Made by a program: the position numbers and the translations under genes. The notes below the pieces were generated by a model. That model made no database searches and was not told the DNA's origin. It saw only the letters and a program-made list of their open reading frames with translations. DNA of 64,000 nt from Ornithinimicrobium cavernae (GTDB lineage Bacteria > Actinomycetota > Actinomycetes > Actinomycetales > Dermatophilaceae), in contig NZ_QDDJ01000001.1 of the NCBI RefSeq assembly GCF_003121625.1, positions 1-64,000 on the forward strand. Reading direction: 5' to 3'. Of this stretch, positions 8,982 to 18,502 are shown piece by piece. Each line of letters begins with the position of its first letter. The first letter of the stretch is position 1.

Positions 8982-10424
8982 TCAGCAGCCGCAGGCAGCG
9001 AGCTCGGCCACGATGGTGTCGACGACCGACCGGGCCTCCAGGAACGCCCCGTCCCGGCCGACGGCGTCGGCGATGATCGCGTAGGCCAGCAACCGGCCGT
9101 CCCGGGTGACGACGAGCCCCGCCAACGAGGTGACCGTCGGCAGGGACCCGGTCTTGGCGCGGGCGACACCCACCGCCGGGGCGTGCCTGTCCAGGTGGAA
9201 ACGGTCCCACAGCGTGCCCGTGTAGCCCGCGATCGGCAGCTCCCCGAGGACCTGCTGCAGGTCGGGGTGGCTCCCGTCGGCGCCGCTGACGAGCAGGTCA
9301 CCCAGCACCCGGACCGGGATCTGCGAGCCGTCCGAGAGACCGGACACGTCGGAGAGCCGGACGCCGGTCATGTCGATGCCGTAGGCGGTCCCGACCTGCT
9401 CCACCACCCAGTCCCGGACGGCGGCCGGGTCGGCGCTGACGCCGTCGGCCACCGCGGCCTGCCGGGCGAGCTGCTCGACCATGGCGTTGTCGCTGCTGGA
9501 CATGGCCTCGGACAGGACGTCGCGGGCCGGGGCCGAGTCGACCTCCGCCAGGACAGCGGCCTCCGCCGGGGCGACCTCGCGCGGCACCTCGGTCTCGGGG
9601 CCACCGCCCACGTCGATCCCCCGCTCGGTGAGCGCCCGGCGGAACGCCATGGCGGTCTCCTGGGCCGGGTCCCGCGGCGCCGGGTCGTAGGGCACCGCGC
9701 GGTGCTCGACCAGCCCCAGCATGGTGATGGGCCCGGTGTAGCCCTCGTTCAGCCAGTAGTCGCTCCACCCCTGCGGACGGATCGGACCGGCCGCGTAGGT
9801 CGTGTCCAGCCGGAGCCGGACCTGCTGCCCGTCCACGCCGAGGCCCTGCTCCCGCAGCGCCCGCGCGGTCTGGTCAGCCAGGTCCCCGAGCCCGGCGTGC
9901 CCCTCGACGAGATCCGGGTCCCCCGCACCAGCCGCGAGCATCATGTCCCCGCCCGCGACCAGGACGATCTGGTCGGGCTCGGCACCGGCCACCACCCTCG
10001 TGCGGAAGGGCTCGTCCAGGGGCAGGGACGTGACGATGGCGGCGGCCGCGAGGAGCTTGGTCGTCGAGGCCGGGGTCAGCGGGCGCTCGACGTTGCCGTT
10101 GACGAGCACCTCACCGCTCGTGACGTCGCGCACGGTCACACCGATGTGCGTGGCCTTCCCCAGCCACTCGCTGTCGACGTCGTCACCGATCGCGGCGCGC
10201 ACGGCCCCGGGGTCCACCGCCAGTCCACTGGTGACCGGCTGCAGCACCGGCGCCGGAGCGGGCGCCACCTGGGGACGCACCTCCGCCTGGGCGACCACCA
10301 CCCCGGAGGCGTCGCCGGCGGGGCCCTCCGCGTCGTCACCCAGCGGTGCGGCATACGCTGCTGCCGAGGGCAGGACGAGGCCGACCGACAGCAGCGCGGC
10401 TGCGGCACGGTGCCGTCCGAGCAT
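8982..10424 (-). CDS. dacB: D-alanyl-D-alanine carboxypeptidase/endopeptidase (PBP4 type)
   Basis: This 480-aa secreted penicillin-binding protein trims or opens peptidoglycan cross-links. A signal peptide (AAAALLSVGLVLPSAAAYA) follows the chosen ATG at 10424. The three active-site motifs are present: SxxK at S120-TTK, SxN in SSDNAM, and KTG in ARAKTGSLPT. The insert between SxxK and SxN is typical of the S13 family. A start at 10508 would place 28 extra residues before the signal peptide. It diverges from ppa. Confidence 0.94.
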   Translation of the reverse strand: MLGRHRAAAALLSVGLVLPSAAAYAAPLGDDAEGPAGDASGVVVAQAEVRPQVAPAPAPVLQPVTSGLAVDPGAVRAAIGDDVDSEWLGKATHIGVTVRDVTSGEVLVNGNVERPLTPASTTKLLAAAAIVTSLPLDEPFRTRVVAGAEPDQIVLVAGGDMMLAAGAGDPDLVEGHAGLGDLADQTARALREQGLGVDGQQVRLRLDTTYAAGPIRPQGWSDYWLNEGYTGPITMLGLVEHRAVPYDPAPRDPAQETAMAFRRALTERGIDVGGGPETEVPREVAPAEAAVLAEVDSAPARDVLSEAMSSSDNAMVEQLARQAAVADGVSADPAAVRDWVVEQVGTAYGIDMTGVRLSDVSGLSDGSQIPVRVLGDLLVSGADGSHPDLQQVLGELPIAGYTGTLWDRFHLDRHAPAVGVARAKTGSLPTVTSLAGLVVTRDGRLLAYAIIADAVGRDGAFLEARSVVDTIVAELAACGC

Positions 10425-10460
10425 GAGCCCTGCTTTCCCGAAATCGCGTTCGTGTACGAA

Positions 10461-10477
10461 ACTCTTCCCTGAAGAGT
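10461..10477. promoter_or_regulatory. Inverted repeat between dacB and ppa, possible operator
   Basis: The site is a 7-bp inverted repeat ACTCTTC-CCT-GAAGAGT in the 98-bp divergent intergenic region. It could be an operator acting on either gene. No regulator is identifiable and it may be chance. Confidence 0.35.
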
Positions 10478-10522
10478 AAACACTGAACCTCCGATCCGTT
10501 CCGACCATGAAGGGTTGACCTC

Positions 10523-11050
10523 ATGCATTTCGACGTGACCATCGAGATCCCGCAGGGAAGCCGCAACAAGTACGAGGTGGACCACGCAACGGGTCGCATC
10601 CGGCTCGACCGGATGTTGTTCACCGCCACCCGCTACCCGGCGGACTACGGCTACATCGAGGACACGCTCGGTGAGGACGGCGACCCGCTGGACGCCCTGG
10701 TGCTGCTCGACGAGCCGACCTGGCCCGGTTGCCTGGTCGCCGCCCGTCCGATCGGCATGTTCCACATGCGCGACGAGGCCGGCGGTGACGACAAGATCAT
10801 CTGCGTGCCGGCGGACGACCCGCGCAAGTCGAACATCCGGGAGCTGGAGCACATCGGCGACCACACCCGGCTGGAGATCCAGCACTTCTTCGAGGTCTAC
10901 AAGGACCTGGAGCCCGGCAAGTCCGTCGAGGGTGCCCACTGGGCGGGCCGCGCCGAGGCCGAGCAGACGTACCACGAGTCCGTGCAGCGCGCCAAGGACG
11001 CCGGGCTGACGACGGCCCGCTGGGCGGGCCCGGGCAACCAGGCGCACTGA
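10523..11050 (+). CDS. ppa: Inorganic pyrophosphatase (family I)
   Basis: This 175-aa cytosolic enzyme hydrolyses pyrophosphate to drive biosynthesis. The signature [12 protein letters not shown] (three metal-binding Asp) is present, preceded by [15 protein letters not shown]. The C-terminal [12 protein letters not shown] is typical. The genome also encodes a membrane H+-pyrophosphatase at 33303, so both soluble and energy-conserving routes for pyrophosphate exist in this window. The gene diverges from dacB and ends 12 bp before a strong terminator. Confidence 0.97.
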   Translation: MHFDVTIEIPQGSRNKYEVDHATGRIRLDRMLFTATRYPADYGYIEDTLGEDGDPLDALVLLDEPTWPGCLVAARPIGMFHMRDEAGGDDKIICVPADDPRKSNIRELEHIGDHTRLEIQHFFEVYKDLEPGKSVEGAHWAGRAEAEQTYHESVQRAKDAGLTTARWAGPGNQAH

Positions 11051-11062
11051 CCCGAGCAGCGA

Positions 11063-11097
11063 TCAGCCCCCGTCGCCAGTGTGGTGACGGGGGCTGA
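11063..11097. terminator. Rho-independent-type hairpin between ppa and NlpC/P60 gene
   Basis: A perfect 12-bp stem (TCAGCCCCCGTC at 11063-11074 with GACGGGGGCTGA at 11086-11097) has an 11-nt loop. It sits between convergent genes and could serve both. There is no long U tract, as is common in high-GC actinobacteria. Confidence 0.85.
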
Positions 11098-11162
11098 CTG
11101 CTGTGTGACGGTATGCCGAGGGGCCGGCTGAGACCTCCCGCGCGGCGGCCCGTGCGGTCGGG

Positions 11163-12737
11163 TCAGGGGCGACCGGCGTAGGGCAGCAGGCCCGTGGCGT
11201 AGTACATCCCGGTGATCTTCGTGCCGTCCCAGCTCGACCAGTCGCGCAGCGCGTGGATGACCTGGCCGTCGCCCAGGTAGATGCCGACGTGGAAGATGCC
11301 AGACGGCGTGCCGTCGTAGCTGTAGAACAACAGGTCGCCGCGCTGCGCCTCGCTGACCGGGACCTTGGCGGTCTGCTGGTACTGCACCCGGCTGGAGTGG
11401 GTGAGGTAGACACCGGCCTCCCGCCAGGACGCCTTGGTCAGGCCCGAGCAGTCGAACCCGTCCGGACCGTCGGCGGCCCACACGTAGGGCTTGCCGAGCT
11501 GCTTGTGGGCGTAGGAGATCGCGGTCTCCGTGCCGGGTGCCGGCCCGGGCGCGGGTGCGGGCGGCGGTTCGGGAGCCGGGGGCGGCGTCGGTGTGGGTGT
11601 CGGCGAGGGCGCCGGCGGTGGGGTCGGCGTCGGGCTCGGCTCGGGCTCCGGTTCCGGCACGGGAGTCGGAGTCGGGGTCGGGGTCGGCGACGGCTTCGGG
11701 GTGGGGCTCGGCTCGGGCTCCGGTTCCGGAGTCGGTGTCGGGCTCGGCTCCGGAGCGGGGGTCGGAGTCGGTGTCGGGCTCGGCTCGGGAGCCGGGGTCG
11801 GGGCGGGCGGGGTCGGCTCCGGGGTGGGCTGCGGCTCCGGGGTCGGTTGCGGCTCCGGCTCCGGGGTGGGCTGCGGCTCCGTCGTGGGCTCGGGAGAGTC
11901 CTCCGTCGCCTGCTCCTCCTCGGCTGCCCGCTCCTCCTCGGCCCGCTCCTGGGCCAGCAGCTCCTCGACCCGGCGCTGCTCGGCCTCGGCGGCCAACCGG
12001 TCGGCCTCCTCCTGCAGGTGGGTCTGACGCGCCCGCTCCGTCTCGAGGGAGACCTCACGCAGCCGCGCGAGCTCCAGGACCGTCGCCTCGCGCTCGGCGG
12101 CCAGCTGGGCGCTCTGGGTCTCGGCCGTCTGGAGTGCCTCGGTCGCGACCTGCTCGGCGTCCGCCGCGCGGATGGCTGCAGCCTCCGACTGTGCGGAGGC
12201 CAGGGCCGCCTCGCGCTCGAGCGCCTCGGCGACCCCCGAGGCGCGCGAGGCGTCGTTCAGGTCGCGTGCCCGGATCTTCCCCACGACCTCCAGCGCACCC
12301 GCCCGGTCGATGAGGTTCTCCGGCCCGTCCGACAGCAACAGCTCCAGGGTCGTCAGGCCACCCGACTTGTAGGCCTCGGCGGCGTGCCGCCCCAGCACCT
12401 GGTTGGCGGCCTGGGCCTCGGCCCCGGCCGCGGCAGCCTCGTCCGCCAGGCGCTCGGCCTCGGCGGCCGCGGTGTCCGCCTCGTAGGTCGCCAGCGCCGA
12501 GTCCTCCGCCGCGATCTCGGCCGCCTGCTGGGCGGAGCGCAGCCGCTCGGTGTACCCGAGCATCAGGGAGTCCAGCTCGGCGACCCGGCCCGCGGTGTTC
12601 ACGACCACCTGCTGCGCCGCCCGCACCTCCTCCTCGGAGGGGACGTAGTCCTCGGCCGCGGCAGGCAGGGCCGAGGCGATGAGAAACGCGCCGGTCAGTA
12701 GCGCGCCGTAACGGGGGCGGCGTCCGGGGAGAGCCAC
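11163..12737 (-). CDS. Secreted NlpC/P60 peptidoglycan hydrolase with coiled coil and Pro/Glu linker (RipA-like)
   Basis: This 524-aa protein has an N-terminal signal peptide ending near ALPAAAED. An Ala/Glu-rich coiled coil follows at about 35-255, then a long Pro-Thr-Glu repeat linker at about 265-395, then the NlpC/P60 domain. The catalytic Cys is C430 in [10 protein letters not shown] and the His is H483 in [11 protein letters not shown]. The family cleaves peptide stems of peptidoglycan, often during daughter-cell separation, and the coiled coil often controls access to the active site. The GTG at 12737 starts the frame. The repetitive linker DNA (period 6-12) is low-complexity coding sequence, not a CRISPR array. 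Confidence 0.93.
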   Translation of the reverse strand: MALPGRRPRYGALLTGAFLIASALPAAAEDYVPSEEEVRAAQQVVVNTAGRVAELDSLMLGYTERLRSAQQAAEIAAEDSALATYEADTAAAEAERLADEAAAAGAEAQAANQVLGRHAAEAYKSGGLTTLELLLSDGPENLIDRAGALEVVGKIRARDLNDASRASGVAEALEREAALASAQSEAAAIRAADAEQVATEALQTAETQSAQLAAEREATVLELARLREVSLETERARQTHLQEEADRLAAEAEQRRVEELLAQERAEEERAAEEEQATEDSPEPTTEPQPTPEPEPQPTPEPQPTPEPTPPAPTPAPEPSPTPTPTPAPEPSPTPTPEPEPEPSPTPKPSPTPTPTPTPVPEPEPEPSPTPTPPPAPSPTPTPTPPPAPEPPPAPAPGPAPGTETAISYAHKQLGKPYVWAADGPDGFDCSGLTKASWREAGVYLTHSSRVQYQQTAKVPVSEAQRGDLLFYSYDGTPSGIFHVGIYLGDGQVIHALRDWSSWDGTKITGMYYATGLLPYAGRP

Positions 12738-13089
12738 AACACACTCACTTCCGATTCAGGGGACCGCACCATGGGGCAACAGGCTGTGCGACCGGACATG
12801 ACAGTAGGGCCAATCAGCCACAAAGGAAACTCCAGTCACATGCATTTACGCTGGTCACAGTGGTATCAACGATCACACCGGTCGCTCCAGCCCCTCCCGT
12901 TCGATAATCACACCGCTGTCTTTCAGCAGGTCTTCTCACCTGTGGCGGCGCCCTCTCCGGGAGCTTCGATCACCCGATAACGATCTGATAACGATGGGTG
13001 TGGGAGCGGTATCGTTAGCCCCGAAGGGTCCGTCCTATCGGCTGCCGTGGGCCGACGGGCCCGACCACCACACCCAAGGGGGAGAGTCA
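12738..13089. other. 352-bp divergent intergenic region
   Basis: The region separates the NlpC/P60 gene from the DUF3352 gene and should hold both promoters. It is more AT-rich than its surroundings. Apart from the GATAACGAT repeats near its right end I see no gene. I looked for a c-di-AMP (ydaO) riboswitch, which precedes many such hydrolase genes, and found no convincing match. Confidence 0.6.
12976..13017. promoter_or_regulatory. Repeated GATAACGAT motif upstream of DUF3352 gene
   Basis: GATAACGAT occurs at 12976-12984 and again at 12987-12995, an 11-bp period (one helical turn). The inverted core ATCGTTA follows at 13011-13017. Same-face repeats plus an inverted copy, 75-115 bp upstream of the ATG at 13090, look like a regulator binding site. 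The regulator is unknown. Confidence 0.45.
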
Positions 13090-14697
13090 ATGACCGCACC
13101 ACCTGCTGGCACCTTTGACGGAAGCCAGAGTTCGACCTATACCTACGAACCGCCCACCCAGAGCAAGAGCCGACCGGCCCTGCTGATCGCACTGGCGGTG
13201 GTCGCGGCCCTGGTCATCGGCGGTGGCGCATGGGCCGCGACGCGCATGCTCGGCGGTGGCGGTGACCAGCCCTCCAGCGCGCTCCCGCAGGAGACGGCCG
13301 CCTATCTCCAGCTCGACATCAACCCCAGCGTCGGGGAGAAGATCGCGGCTGTGCGGTTCTTCCAGGGGCTCGACGAGGAGGTGCTGGAGACCCTCCGTGA
13401 CGGGGACATCCGCGCGAAAGCCTTCGAGTGGATGGCGGAGGAGGAAGAGGCGTTCGCCGCGATCGACTACGCCGAGGACATCGAGCCGTGGCTCGGTGAC
13501 CGTCTCGGCCTGGGCGTCGTGCCGAACGGCAGCGACGAGCCCTACGTCGGCATCGCGCTCCAGGTCAAGGACGAGGAGGCCGCCAACGAGGGGTTGAGCA
13601 AGCTGCAGGAGGCGACCAACGCCTCGGGTGGCGACGCGGCCGAGGGCCTCGACTGGTACTTCCACGGTGACTACGCCGTGCTGACCACGACCGACGCGGT
13701 CGGCGCCCTCCAGGGGATGACCGAGAGCGGCAGCCTGGCCGACAAGGAGACCTTCAGCGGCGACATGGCGGCCCTCGGCGACGAGGGCGTGATGGCAGGC
13801 TGGGTGGACGCCGAGCCGCTGGCCACCCTGGCCGACAGCCCGCTGGCCGAGCAGTCGCTCGACAGTGCCGCGGACCTGGACCCGTCAGGTGCTCTCGGCA
13901 GCATGGCCGGCACGAGCCGGCTCGCTGAGCAGGCCGCGACCGGTCGCTTCGCCGCGGCCCTGCGCTTCTCCGAGGACGCCATCGAGGTCCAGGGAGTGTC
14001 GCGTGGGCACGAGGACTTCGGCATCGAGGGTGGCGACAGCGGCCACGTGGTCCTGGACCTGCCGGAGGACACCGTCGCGGCCCTCAGCCTCGAGCACGGT
14101 GACCAGTACGTCGCCCAGGCCTACGAGCTGCTCAAGGAGCAGTTCCCGGAGGACTTCGCCGAGGCGGAGGCCCAGGCCTCCGAGGCCGGCTTCACCCTCC
14201 CGGACGACGTGCAGACGCTGCTGGGCTCCAGCCTGAGCGTGTCCGTCGGCCCCGGCATCCTGGACCTGCAGGACGACGTCGAGAACTTCGAGGCCTGGGA
14301 GGTCGCCTACCGCACCGAGACCGACACGGCGGCGGCCGAGGACCTGCTGTCCCGCGTGCTCGCGATGAGCGGCGGGCAGGAGATCGAGCAGCTCCTCGCG
14401 AAGCGCTCCGACGACGGCGTCCTCACGGTGGGTGTCAGCAAGCCCTATGTCGACGCGGTCGCCGAGGGCGGATCCCTGGGCAGCCACCGGACGTTCAAGG
14501 CGGCGGTGCCCGGTGCGGACGACGCGCACTCCGTGTTCTACGTCAACGTGAACACCTTCGAGGACCTCTACCTCACGGAGATCCCCGACGCGCAGACCCG
14601 CGAGTCCCTCGAGCTGCTGGCCGCGGTGGGCTACAGCGCCACCACCGACGCCGACGGCAACGGCGAGTTCACCCTCCGCCTCGTGGCCGACGAGTGA
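13090..14697 (+). CDS. DUF3352 domain membrane-anchored protein
   Basis: This 535-aa protein has a short Thr/Tyr/Gln-rich cytoplasmic N-terminus, one transmembrane helix (ALLIALAVVAALVIGGGAWAA) and a large acidic extracytoplasmic region. That region contains repeated DUF3352-like segments (AYLQLDINPSVGEKIAAVRFFQGL, WLGDRLGLGVV). Function is unknown; the family is common in Actinobacteria and probably sits on the outer face of the membrane. The ATG at 13090 has GGGGAG about 6 bp upstream. It diverges from the NlpC/P60 gene and ends at a terminator. Confidence 0.88.
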   Translation: MTAPPAGTFDGSQSSTYTYEPPTQSKSRPALLIALAVVAALVIGGGAWAATRMLGGGGDQPSSALPQETAAYLQLDINPSVGEKIAAVRFFQGLDEEVLETLRDGDIRAKAFEWMAEEEEAFAAIDYAEDIEPWLGDRLGLGVVPNGSDEPYVGIALQVKDEEAANEGLSKLQEATNASGGDAAEGLDWYFHGDYAVLTTTDAVGALQGMTESGSLADKETFSGDMAALGDEGVMAGWVDAEPLATLADSPLAEQSLDSAADLDPSGALGSMAGTSRLAEQAATGRFAAALRFSEDAIEVQGVSRGHEDFGIEGGDSGHVVLDLPEDTVAALSLEHGDQYVAQAYELLKEQFPEDFAEAEAQASEAGFTLPDDVQTLLGSSLSVSVGPGILDLQDDVENFEAWEVAYRTETDTAAAEDLLSRVLAMSGGQEIEQLLAKRSDDGVLTVGVSKPYVDAVAEGGSLGSHRTFKAAVPGADDAHSVFYVNVNTFEDLYLTEIPDAQTRESLELLAAVGYSATTDADGNGEFTLRLVADE

Positions 14698-14725
14698 CCG
14701 GCCGCGTCGCCTGAGACGCCACACG

Positions 14726-14763
14726 CAGAAGGCCCACCCGGAGCAGTCCCGGTGGGCCTTCTG
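14726..14763. terminator. Strong hairpin terminator after DUF3352 gene
   Basis: A perfect 13-bp stem (CAGAAGGCCCACC at 14726-14738 with GGTGGGCCTTCTG at 14751-14763) has a 12-nt loop. It ends the rightward DUF3352 transcript and lies 10 bp from the 3' end of the leftward tRNA gene. Confidence 0.88.
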
Positions 14764-14772
14764 CTGTGCTGG

Positions 14773-14846
14773 AGCCGCCTATCGGAATCGAACCGATGAC
14801 CTATTCATTACGAGTGAATCGCTCTAGCCGACTGAGCTAAGGCGGC
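14773..14846 (-). tRNA. tRNA-Thr (anticodon CGT)
   Basis: The reverse strand folds as a complete cloverleaf. The acceptor stem is GCCGCCT/AGGCGGC, the D-arm is AGCTCAGTCGGCTAGAGC, the anticodon stem ATTCA/TGAAT encloses loop CTCGTAA, and the T-loop is GGTTCGATTCC. Anticodon CGT decodes ACG. CCA is not encoded. No mobile element abuts it. Confidence 0.97.
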
Positions 14847-14903
14847 GCGCACCCCGCAAAGGGTGCCCAGGGAGGATAACCGATCGGCCGACCGCGGAGC
14901 GAA

Positions 14904-16523
14904 TCAGCAGGACAGGCCGTCCTCCGGCACGGTGCCCTCGGTAAGGTAGGCGTCCACGGCGCCGTCGACGCAGTCGTTGGAGCGACCGTAGGCGGTGTGG
15001 CCGTCACCGTCGTAGGTGATCAGCACACCCGAGGACAGCTGCTCCGCGAGGGACACGGCCCACTCGTAGGGCGTGGCCGGGTCACGGGTGGTGCCGATGA
15101 CCACGATCGGCGCCGCACCCTCGCCGTCGTACTCCTCCAGGACCGTCTGGGCCTCGACCGGCCAGTAGGCGCAGGCGCCCTCCCCGGCGAGGTACCTGCC
15201 GAAGGTCGGCGCGACCTCCTCGAACTCGGCCAGCACCTGCTCCTTGTCCAGGGACGGCTCGGCCGCCCGGTCCAGGCAGTTCACGGCCGTGATGGCCTGC
15301 ATGCTGTTGCCGTCGTAGGTGCCGTCCGCTGACCGGCCGGCGTAGATGTTGGCCAGGAACATCAGCATGGTCGCGTCGCCGTCCTGCGCCGCCCGCAGGG
15401 CCTGCGTCAGGATCGGCCAGGCCGTCTCGTCATACATCGCCACGATGATGCCGAGGACGCCCCAGCCCTCCGTCAGCGCGCCGGCGGCGTCGCCCTCGAG
15501 CGGGATGGGGTTGGCGTCGAGCTCGTCGAGGAAGGCGGTGATGCCAGCCATCCCGGAGTCGACGTCGTCACCGAGGGGGCAGTCCCCCTCGTCGACACAG
15601 CTCTGGACGTACTCGCGGGTGGCCTGCTCGAAGCCTGCGGCCTGCCCCAGCCCCATGTCGAGGCTGCTCATGGTCGGGTCCACGGCGCCGTCGAGCACGA
15701 AGTGACCGACGTTGGCAGGGAAGAGCTCGGCGTAGGTGGCGCCGATGAACGTGCCGTAGGACGCCCCCAGGTAGTCGAGCTGGTCCTCCCCCAGTGCCGC
15801 GCGCAGCACGTCCATGTCACGGGCGACCTCGACCGTCGACACGTGACCGAGGAGCTCGCCGGCCTTGGCCTCGCAGGCGGAGGCGAAGCTCTGCAGCAGC
15901 TCGGCGGAGGCCTCCTCCTCGGCCGCGTCGTCCGGGGTGGGGTCAGCACCGAGGTAGTCGTCCATCTGCGCGTCGTCGAAGCACTCGATGGGGGCAGAGC
16001 GGGCCACGCCGCGGGGGTCGAACCCGACGATGTCGAACTGTTCACGGACCTCGTCAGAGATCACCATCCCGGCCTGCGTGGCGTAGTCCACGCCCGAGCC
16101 CCCTGGGCCGCCGGGGTTGACCACCAGCGATCCCTTGCGACTGTCCCCCGCGGGCACGCGCAGCAGCGACAGCTCGATGGTCTCCCCGTCCGGCTGCTCA
16201 TAGTCGATCGGGACGGTGAGCGTCGCGCACTCGCCGCCGTCACAGCTCTCCCAGGCCAGGTCCTGCCCGTAGAACTCCTCGAGCCCCTCCGGCACAGCGA
16301 CACTGCCGCTGCTCGTGCCCCCGTCGCCACCGGTGCCGGTGCCGCCCTCCCCGGTCGCCTCCGGACCCTCGGTAGTGGCGCCTCCGGTCGTCCGGGGCGC
16401 GCCGTCGACCACCTCGGTGTCGGGGGCCCCGGTGCACCCGCTCGCGAGCAGCGCCAGCACGGCCCCGCCCGCAGCGACCCGGCCCAGCCGCCGTCGCACT
16501 CCCGCACCGCTCGTCTCGTGCAT
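14904..16523 (-). CDS. Secreted alpha/beta-hydrolase lipoprotein (tripeptidyl aminopeptidase-like, TAP C-terminal domain)
   Basis: A basic N-terminus, a hydrophobic segment and the lipobox LLASGC precede a Gly/Thr linker and the hydrolase fold. VVNPGGPGGSG is the oxyanion segment, GASYG carries the nucleophile Ser, and DGDGHTAYG near the C-terminus carries the His. These match the SlpD/TAP-like exopeptidases of Actinobacteria that release short peptides outside the cell. Frames also start at GTG 16565 (GTGA overlap with holB) and ATG 16544. I favour ATG 16523 (539 aa) because it gives the tightest signal peptide after a GAGAGGGAA ribosome site. Confidence 0.88.
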   Translation of the reverse strand: MHETSGAGVRRRLGRVAAGGAVLALLASGCTGAPDTEVVDGAPRTTGGATTEGPEATGEGGTGTGGDGGTSSGSVAVPEGLEEFYGQDLAWESCDGGECATLTVPIDYEQPDGETIELSLLRVPAGDSRKGSLVVNPGGPGGSGVDYATQAGMVISDEVREQFDIVGFDPRGVARSAPIECFDDAQMDDYLGADPTPDDAAEEEASAELLQSFASACEAKAGELLGHVSTVEVARDMDVLRAALGEDQLDYLGASYGTFIGATYAELFPANVGHFVLDGAVDPTMSSLDMGLGQAAGFEQATREYVQSCVDEGDCPLGDDVDSGMAGITAFLDELDANPIPLEGDAAGALTEGWGVLGIIVAMYDETAWPILTQALRAAQDGDATMLMFLANIYAGRSADGTYDGNSMQAITAVNCLDRAAEPSLDKEQVLAEFEEVAPTFGRYLAGEGACAYWPVEAQTVLEEYDGEGAAPIVVIGTTRDPATPYEWAVSLAEQLSSGVLITYDGDGHTAYGRSNDCVDGAVDAYLTEGTVPEDGLSC

Positions 16524-16561
16524 CCTGGGTTCCCTCTCCCTCATGGTGTCCCGGGCCCGGG

Positions 16562-17725
16562 TCACCGGTCCTGCCCCGCCCGCGGCAGGATCAGCCCGAC
16601 CATCATCGCCTCCAGCACCAGCAACGGCGAACCGTTGGCGATGAGACGTTGCCGCGCGAGACCGATCGTGTCGAGCGCCTGGAGCAGCTGCACCGCCGTG
16701 AAGGCGCGCGCCAGCTCGCGCAGGGCCTCCATCTCGGTGGCGTTGATCGCCTCGATGCCGGCTCCGGTGCCGAGCACCAGCGCGTCCCGGTAGACGGAGG
16801 TCAGGTCGGTGAGCGCGGCGTCGATCGTGTCGTGCTGCTGGCGGCGGGCCAGCCGCTTCTGACGCTCGTCGAACTCCTTGAGGTGCGTCCGTATGGCGGG
16901 CGGCTGGGTCCGCGCGGACGGGTCCGCCCCCAGCTGGCGCAGGAGCGCGGCCCGGGCCTCGTCGGCCTCCTCACCGGAGGCGCCGGCCGACCCCTCGACC
17001 GCGGAGGCGTGCAGCTCCTCGGCGGCGGCGAGCGCGGCGCTGAGGCCGGTCAGGCTGAGCGGGATCGAGGTCACCCGGTGGCGTCGGGACCGGGCCGTCT
17101 CGTCGCGGGCGAGCCGGCGGGCGATGCCGACGTGGGACTGGGCTGCGCGCGCGGCGTAGTGGGCCATCGCGGCATCGATCCCGTCCCGTCTCTGGAGCAG
17201 CTCCGCGACGTCGCCGACCGGGGGCGTCCGCAGCCGCATGTGGCGACAGCGCGAGCGGATCGTGACCAGGATGTCCTCCAGCGAGGGAGCGCACAGCATC
17301 CACACGGTGCGCGGTGGCGGCTCCTCCAGGGACTTCAGCAGCGCGTCGGCCGCCTGGTCGTTGAGCCGGTCAGCGTCCTCGATGATCAGCACGCGCCAGC
17401 GGCCCACGGTCGGCCGGGATCCCGCGGCGAGCGCGAGCTCGCGCGCACGCCCCACGCGGATGAAGGTCTCGGAGGTGGCCTCGACGATGAGGTCGGCGTG
17501 GCTGCCGGCCAGGACGGTCCGGCAGGCCTGGCACTCACCGCACCCCGGGGCCCCGGACCCCTCGCACTGCAGGGCCGCGGCGAAGGCACGCGCCGCCTTG
17601 GAGCGACCCGACCCGGGCGGGCCGGTGAACAGCCACGCGTGGGTCATCGCGGCCGGCGTGCTCGCGGCGTGCACGAGCTGCTCGGACAGCGGCGCCTGGC
17701 CCACCAGCTCGTCGAAGACGCTCAC
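16562..17725 (-). CDS. holB: DNA polymerase III subunit delta'
   Basis: This 387-aa clamp-loader subunit begins VSVFDELVGQAPL. Its P-loop is GPPGSGRS at about 35-42, with Arg in the usual Lys position, consistent with the non-hydrolysing delta' subunit. A four-Cys zinc module (CEGSGAPGCGECQAC) follows, then IIEDADRLNDQAADALLKSLEEPP. The GTG at 17725 follows the tmk stop by 16 bp; earlier in-frame starts would lie inside tmk. Adjacent tmk and holB is a standard arrangement. Confidence 0.93.
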   Translation of the reverse strand: MSVFDELVGQAPLSEQLVHAASTPAAMTHAWLFTGPPGSGRSKAARAFAAALQCEGSGAPGCGECQACRTVLAGSHADLIVEATSETFIRVGRARELALAAGSRPTVGRWRVLIIEDADRLNDQAADALLKSLEEPPPRTVWMLCAPSLEDILVTIRSRCRHMRLRTPPVGDVAELLQRRDGIDAAMAHYAARAAQSHVGIARRLARDETARSRRHRVTSIPLSLTGLSAALAAAEELHASAVEGSAGASGEEADEARAALLRQLGADPSARTQPPAIRTHLKEFDERQKRLARRQQHDTIDAALTDLTSVYRDALVLGTGAGIEAINATEMEALRELARAFTAVQLLQALDTIGLARQRLIANGSPLLVLEAMMVGLILPRAGQDR

Positions 17726-17741
17726 TGCGCCCGCCCCGCCG

Positions 17742-18449
17742 TCACTGCGGATCCCCTGAGACCGGGGTGGACTGCGGGTCCGGCGCCACCCGGACCAGAG
17801 CACTCAGGTCAGGCCGGCGGGCGGCCAGCTCACGGCATACGGCCGTATGCAGCCGGGCCGGGTCCTCGGCGCCGTCCAGGACCAGGTAGCGGGACGGCTC
17901 CCGCGCAGCCAGCTGCAGGTAGCCCTGCCGGACCGCGTCGTGAAAGGTGTCGGCCTCGCGCTCCAGCCGGTCGTGGACACCGGCCCGGCGTGCCCGCCCC
18001 TCCGCGGCGCTGACGTCGAGCAGCACGGTCAGGTCGGGCAGGAGCCCCTCGGTGGCCCAGAGGGACAGGTCGCGGACATCGTCATGGCTCAGGGCCCGGG
18101 CCACCCCCTGGTAGGCGATCGAGGAGTCCATGTAACGGTCCGTCAGGACGACCGCGCCCCGCTCGAGGGCGGGCCGGATGAGAGTGGCGACGTGGTGGGC
18201 CCGGTCGGCGGCGAACAGCAGCGCCTCGGCGCGTGGCGCAACGTGGTCACCGTGCAGCAGGACCTGCCGGATCGCGCCACCGAGCGCGGTGCCACCGGGC
18301 TCGCGCGTGAGCACCACCTCGCGGCCGAGCGCCTCGAGCGCCGTGCCGAGCAGGCGGGACTGGGTCGACTTGCCGGCTCCGTCGCCCCCCTCGAAGGCGA
18401 CGAAGACACCAGGGTGCTGCGGCGTCGGGGAGGGCGGGGTGAGCGGCAC
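17742..18449 (-). CDS. tmk: Thymidylate kinase
   Basis: This 235-aa enzyme phosphorylates dTMP to dTDP. The P-loop FEGGDGAGKST lies at about 19-29. LTREPGGTALGGAIR is the DR[E/R]-type catalytic loop, and TDRYMDSSIAYQGVAR is the nucleotide-site signature. It is a little longer than the usual 205-215 aa because of N- and C-terminal tails. It probably forms an operon with holB and the hydrolase gene. Confidence 0.96.
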   Translation of the reverse strand: MPLTPPSPTPQHPGVFVAFEGGDGAGKSTQSRLLGTALEALGREVVLTREPGGTALGGAIRQVLLHGDHVAPRAEALLFAADRAHHVATLIRPALERGAVVLTDRYMDSSIAYQGVARALSHDDVRDLSLWATEGLLPDLTVLLDVSAAEGRARRAGVHDRLEREADTFHDAVRQGYLQLAAREPSRYLVLDGAEDPARLHTAVCRELAARRPDLSALVRVAPDPQSTPVSGDPQ

Positions 18450-18502
18450 ACCGAGAGCCTAGGTGACCCGCCTGACAGTCGGACGCGCCACCCACAGGCT
18501 CC

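Noticed and set aside
11525-11940. Short-period repeats as a CRISPR array or satellite
   Set aside because: They encode the Pro/Thr/Glu linker of the NlpC/P60 protein in frame; there are no spacers.
12738-13089. c-di-AMP (ydaO) riboswitch before the NlpC/P60 gene
   Set aside because: Such hydrolase genes often carry one, but I could not match the conserved core segments on the minus strand.
14773-14846. tRNA-Thr as an integration site
   Set aside because: No integrase, repeat of the tRNA 3' end or foreign-looking genes adjoin it.
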